This document shows, piece after piece, positions 5,516 to 8,554 of a stretch of 8,554 nucleotides of DNA; within the stretch, counting starts at the first letter, position 1, and each line of letters starts with the position of its first letter. The DNA is from Planctomycetota bacterium. GTDB lineage: Bacteria > Planctomycetota > GCA-002687715 > DRQF01. Below the pieces are notes generated by a model, which did no database searches, was not told the origin of the DNA, and saw only the letters and a program-made list of their open reading frames with translations. Where the stretch lies: NCBI GenBank assembly GCA_024275615.1, contig JAJRYU010000698.1:1-8554 (forward strand), given 5' to 3'. A program made the position numbers and the translations under genes.

Positions 5516-6917
5516 AAGAAAGGCACCTTAATGGATCCAAGCGGGCGGCGACAAAAGCGGGAATGATACTCACCAAGAGGCACCAAGCAAACGTGAACAA
5601 GGCGTAGGTGGCAATGACACCTTGGTCAAGATGACTTGGCAAACTGCCGAATTCATAGATATCTGGCGGAAACAAGGTGCGGTCAAGAACGCCTTCGAGC
5701 CAGTGAATGATCTCATTCAGGTTTTCAACCATGGCGATACCAAACCAGACTCCCAAGGCCGTGCCCAAGAGGCCCAGGAGGCCACCATAGATAAGAAAAG
5801 TCGTAACAATGCCGTTCGATGTGGCCCCCATCGATTGCAAGATGCCGATGTCTCGAGTTTTTTCGAGAACCACCATGTAAAGCAGACCGCCGATAGAGAC
5901 TCCAGCAACAAGGACAACAAAGGCTGTCACCAGCCCCATCGCCAAGCGTTCGAATTCGAGTGCATCAGCCAAGGTGCGCATTTGGTCCTGCCAGGTCAGG
6001 ACTTGGAGTTGAATTGGATTGGTCTTGTTCGTTGCCAGGATAGCCTGCTTCAAATCCTGAGCTTGGTCAGGATCGCCAATTTTGAGGCGCACTTCACTGC
6101 AATCCCCATCCCATTTCATGATCTCTGTTTGTAGGTAGGAAACGTCACAGAAAGCAATGCCCCGATCGTATTCGTATCGTCCTGACTCAAAACAACCAGT
6201 GACAACAAAACGCTTGGTGATGAACTGCACCTTGTCGGGATCAATGGAGACTTGACTCGGGTCAGCGGTGACAATGCTCACTGGGTCGCCAATTTCAACG
6301 CCGATCCATTTCGCCAATTGTGATCCGAGAATAATTCCGGGCTGTGCGGAAACCAATCCCCCTGGGGAAACATAAACAAAGGGTTCCTGTCTCGTTTCCT
6401 CATCTGCAGGCAACTTCAGATTCCAACGATAGCGCCCGTCCATGTCGAAGCGTGCTTCGTCGGCCCCCCGCTCATCCTCCACTGCGTCGAGAAGGTCGTC
6501 GAAGGGGAGAACAGTCCTCTCCATGGCTGGGTCGATGCCAACCAACGAAATGAACTCCTGGCGAATCTTGGTATCGGAGGTGAAGTGCACCTTGGGTTCT
6601 TTGGCAACAAGCATCGAATGCTGAACGATGCGTTTGGACATGCCAAGGATCTCCCCGGTCCCCTGTGGCCCAAAAGGGGCCAACCTCCGGGACACCAAAT
6701 CAAAGTAGCCCCGCGTGCGGGAAGGCGGAAGATCACGCAACTGGACTCTTAGGGAGCCGTCGATCTTGAAAATGCTCTGTTTGATGCGGCGCTGAAAACC
6801 GTCCATCACGCTGTTCACAACGATCATCGCCATGACCCCCACAGCAATGGCGAGCACGGAAATGTAAGCGACCTTGCGGCGCCGGAGATAGCGAAAAGCC
6901 AGACTCAGTCGGTACAT
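5508..6917 (-). CDS. LolC/LolE-family ABC transporter permease (FtsX-like)
   Basis: The 469-residue protein has the four-helix layout of LolC/LolE: TM1 at about 17-38 (ISVLAIAVGVMAMIVV), a large extracytoplasmic MacB-like domain to about 325, then TM2 (about 328-350), TM3 (about 371-397) and TM4 (about 433-457). The cytoplasmic EKTRDIGILQSMGAT (352-366) after TM2 is the ATPase-coupling segment, and the end PAFVAARLDPLRCLSYE is the usual FtsX-family terminus. The ATG at 6917 is chosen: GAGG stands just before it (spacing about 4) and the protein then begins MYRLSLAFRYLRRR as in close homologues. A TTG at 6935 would add six residues. The protein is longer than E. coli LolC (about 400), mainly in the extracytoplasmic domain. 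Only one permease gene is present here, so a homodimer is likely unless a partner is encoded elsewhere. Confidence 0.87.
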   Translation of the reverse strand: MYRLSLAFRYLRRRKVAYISVLAIAVGVMAMIVVNSVMDGFQRRIKQSIFKIDGSLRVQLRDLPPSRTRGYFDLVSRRLAPFGPQGTGEILGMSKRIVQHSMLVAKEPKVHFTSDTKIRQEFISLVGIDPAMERTVLPFDDLLDAVEDERGADEARFDMDGRYRWNLKLPADEETRQEPFVYVSPGGLVSAQPGIILGSQLAKWIGVEIGDPVSIVTADPSQVSIDPDKVQFITKRFVVTGCFESGRYEYDRGIAFCDVSYLQTEIMKWDGDCSEVRLKIGDPDQAQDLKQAILATNKTNPIQLQVLTWQDQMRTLADALEFERLAMGLVTAFVVLVAGVSIGGLLYMVVLEKTRDIGILQSMGATSNGIVTTFLIYGGLLGLLGTALGVWFGIAMVENLNEIIHWLEGVLDRTLFPPDIYEFGSLPSHLDQGVIATYALFTFAWCLLVSIIPAFVAARLDPLRCLSYE

Positions 6918-6962
6918 ATTTCCTCGTTGATTCAAATGATCTGCGCAAGCAGTGTGCTGGAC

Positions 6963-6968
6963 ATTCTA
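6963..6968 (-). promoter_or_regulatory. possible -10 box before the permease gene
   Basis: TAGAAT on the minus strand, 45 bases before the permease ATG, differs from TATAAT at one base. The hexamer 17 bases upstream (TGGTGG) is a poor -35 match. The 137-base gap (6918-7054) after the HEAT-repeat gene leaves room for a promoter, so the two genes may be transcribed separately. This is a weak candidate; nothing else was seen in the gap. Confidence 0.2.
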
Positions 6969-7054
6969 TCCGCCGCGAGCCCCAGCCACCAGGCGCTTCA
7001 GCCCCTTACCCACACCGATTCACAGCATCGACAATGATTCCCCGATAGGTCAGG

Positions 7055-8554
7055 TCACAGCCCTACATCAAGAGAGTCACGCCGATCGTAATAGTGATAG
7101 CGATCGAACGAAAGCCGCAGATCTTCGTCTTCATTGGTCCACGGATCAGGCCTTCTTCCTGGCTGATTACCCGGCCTGGCCCCAGCTCCGGGAAATGACA
7201 AGGGCCGTACAATACTCTCAATCGCAAGAAACTCCTGGTGATAGGCCTGGAGCAAGTTCCACTCAGGAGATCCGCCGAGGTTATCGACTTCAACTTGAAC
7301 TCTGGCCCTAATAAGCCCACGGCCGACATCGCCGCCTCGTTGCAAAATCTCCCGTAGCTCGGCGCTGCGAACAAGAACTTCCTTTTTGAAACGGCGTTCG
7401 TCGTTGATCCGTCGAAAGACCATCTTGGCCCGTTCTGGGTCGTGGTGAGCAATAAGTTCCAGGAGAGTCAACCGCAGGCGCTCGTGAAGAGTTTTCTTGA
7501 AAATCGCTTCTTCAAGGATGATCCCAGTGGTCCGCTGGCTGCTAAAGGACGTGGCCAACCATGAGGCTCGGACAACCTCAAGATCGCGGTCGGCAAAGAG
7601 CCTCTTCTTAGCGGTCAAGGTCATAGCTTTCGGCTGGCGGCTAAGGGCAAACGCCAATGCTCGCCGTACGAGTAGATCGCGTTCCAGTTTCGACTTGCCG
7701 CGGTCTTTCAAGAGTTGGATGGCAACGGGATCGTCTTGCATCCCCAAGGCAGTGACGGCTAAGGCTCGGGTCTCTCCTTCACCAACGCGAATCGTCCCGG
7801 ACTTCTTGATAGCGGCGCTGACTTTCGGGCTCCCAAGAAGGCTGAGACCAATAAGAGCATAGCGGATGACCGTCTCATCGCTATCTTTCAAGAGATGCTT
7901 AAAAGAGGGGATTAAGTCGACCTCGCGCAAACTGGCTGCGGCGATCGTCGCGGTACGCCGCAAAGATTCTTTCCGCGATCCCATGGCTTTTTTTATGAGA
8001 GCCTGAGCTTCAGAGCCTCCGATTCTCCCCAAGGAAAGAATGACGGCACGGCGAAAAACCTGATCCTTGTCTTTGCCGTACTGTGTCACCAATTCCCGGA
8101 CTGCGGCTTCGTCGCCAATCTGGCCCAGGGCATGAACAAGCGCCCGGCGATAGTCGTTCCGCTTGTGATTCTTGAGGGCCAGCGCGAGAGGTGCCACATC
8201 CACTTTCCCACCGATTAGGCCAAGCATAAGTGCAAGATGGCGCCGTGCTGTCGTAGTTTTCTTCGAGTTGAAAAGGAGTTCTCGCGCCCTATTCGCTGCC
8301 CCTTTGTCGCCGATGCGGCCGAGGATCAATGCTGTCGTCCGAACATCGGCTGCACTGCCAGCGTCCAAACTTGTCTCAAGGAAGGATGCCACAAGGCTGC
8401 CAAACTCGACAAGATCCACTCTTGCAGCTAGACGATCCTCTCTGGCGCCAATTTGAGCTTTGTGCCAGAGTGCCTTGATTTCCTCAAGTTGCTCTTTGTT
8501 CGGCTTGGAATGAGCTTCACCCAAAAAGTCCTGAACTTCGGCTTGTGGGGCCAC
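7055..8554 (-). CDS. HEAT-repeat protein (partial, 5' end beyond the right edge)
   Basis: The frame is open from the right edge; the first codon in the window is GTG (8554-8552), but no upstream sequence is available to support a start there, so the N-terminus, including any signal peptide, is probably missing. The visible 499 residues contain about ten helical HEAT/PBS-lyase-type repeats spaced 31-34 residues apart, starting near residues 69, 103, 134, 166, 197, 229, 262, 295, 327 and 359; the clearest are VRTTALILGRIGD, YRRALVHALGQIGD and FRRAVILSLGRIGG. These form a curved scaffold that binds proteins; no catalytic residues are evident. After residue 405 comes a different C-terminal part: a segment GRGLIRARVQVEVDNLGG, a Gly/Pro/Arg linker, and an acidic-aromatic end with FDRYHYYDRRDS. 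It lies upstream of the lol genes on the same strand with a 137-base gap. Partner and function unknown. Confidence 0.85.
   Translation of the reverse strand: MAPQAEVQDFLGEAHSKPNKEQLEEIKALWHKAQIGAREDRLAARVDLVEFGSLVASFLETSLDAGSAADVRTTALILGRIGDKGAANRARELLFNSKKTTTARRHLALMLGLIGGKVDVAPLALALKNHKRNDYRRALVHALGQIGDEAAVRELVTQYGKDKDQVFRRAVILSLGRIGGSEAQALIKKAMGSRKESLRRTATIAAASLREVDLIPSFKHLLKDSDETVIRYALIGLSLLGSPKVSAAIKKSGTIRVGEGETRALAVTALGMQDDPVAIQLLKDRGKSKLERDLLVRRALAFALSRQPKAMTLTAKKRLFADRDLEVVRASWLATSFSSQRTTGIILEEAIFKKTLHERLRLTLLELIAHHDPERAKMVFRRINDERRFKKEVLVRSAELREILQRGGDVGRGLIRARVQVEVDNLGGSPEWNLLQAYHQEFLAIESIVRPLSFPGAGARPGNQPGRRPDPWTNEDEDLRLSFDRYHYYDRRDSLDVGL

Noticed and set aside
6932..6964. 10-codon upstream ORF before the permease gene (MSSTLLAQII)
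   Set aside because: No SD, ends 15 bases short of the permease start and overlaps the candidate -10 box; chance is sufficient.
6952..7311. 119-codon plus-strand frame over the permease upstream region
   Set aside because: It runs antisense into the C-terminus of the HEAT-repeat protein and shows no domain or SD.

Overview
The window looks like chromosomal DNA of a Gram-negative-type bacterium with an outer membrane, most likely a member of the Planctomycetota. The clues are an NfeD1 / short NfeD / FloA cluster, an FtsX-type permease whose N-terminus (MYRLSLAFRYLRRRKVAY then VGVMAMIVVNSVMDGF) resembles planctomycete LolC/E homologues as I remember them, and a HEAT-repeat protein. This placement rests on protein resemblance only. 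No rRNA, tRNA, CRISPR array, phage gene or insertion sequence is visible.

Layout. (1) Bases 2-211 (+) are the 3' end of an unrecognised gene with a charged, proline-rich tail. (2) Bases 212-562 are a leader region with a weak hairpin, a possible extended -10 promoter and an 18-codon upstream ORF that overlaps the next start by ATGA. (3) Bases 563-4664 (+) are a tightly packed five-gene operon: nfeD1 (secreted or membrane ClpP-class serine protease plus TM helices plus OB domain), a short nfeD, floA (flotillin-like scaffold), a TM-anchored disordered protein with three 11-residue repeats and a conserved-looking C-terminal helix, and a small protein that reads as two winged-helix-like units. 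Junctions are a 4-base overlap, a 12-base gap with a strong SD, a 3-base gap and a 1-base overlap, so they are probably translated together. (4) Bases 4665-4738 separate the converging operons and contain a near-perfect 17-bp inverted repeat. (5) Bases 8554-4739 (-) carry a HEAT-repeat protein (5' end beyond the window), then a LolC/E-type permease and a LolD-type ATPase, the last two overlapping by 8 bases.

Function. The plus-strand operon looks like a membrane-microdomain module. FloA would organise membrane patches. The NfeD proteins are its usual partners, with an intramembrane or periplasmic serine protease on NfeD1 whose Ser/Lys dyad appears intact. The two downstream genes, one a membrane tether and one a possible adaptor or DNA-binding protein, have no assigned role and are the most interesting part of the window. 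The minus-strand genes encode an ABC machine of the lipoprotein-release type, with only one permease gene visible, so it may work as a homodimer or pair with a subunit encoded elsewhere.
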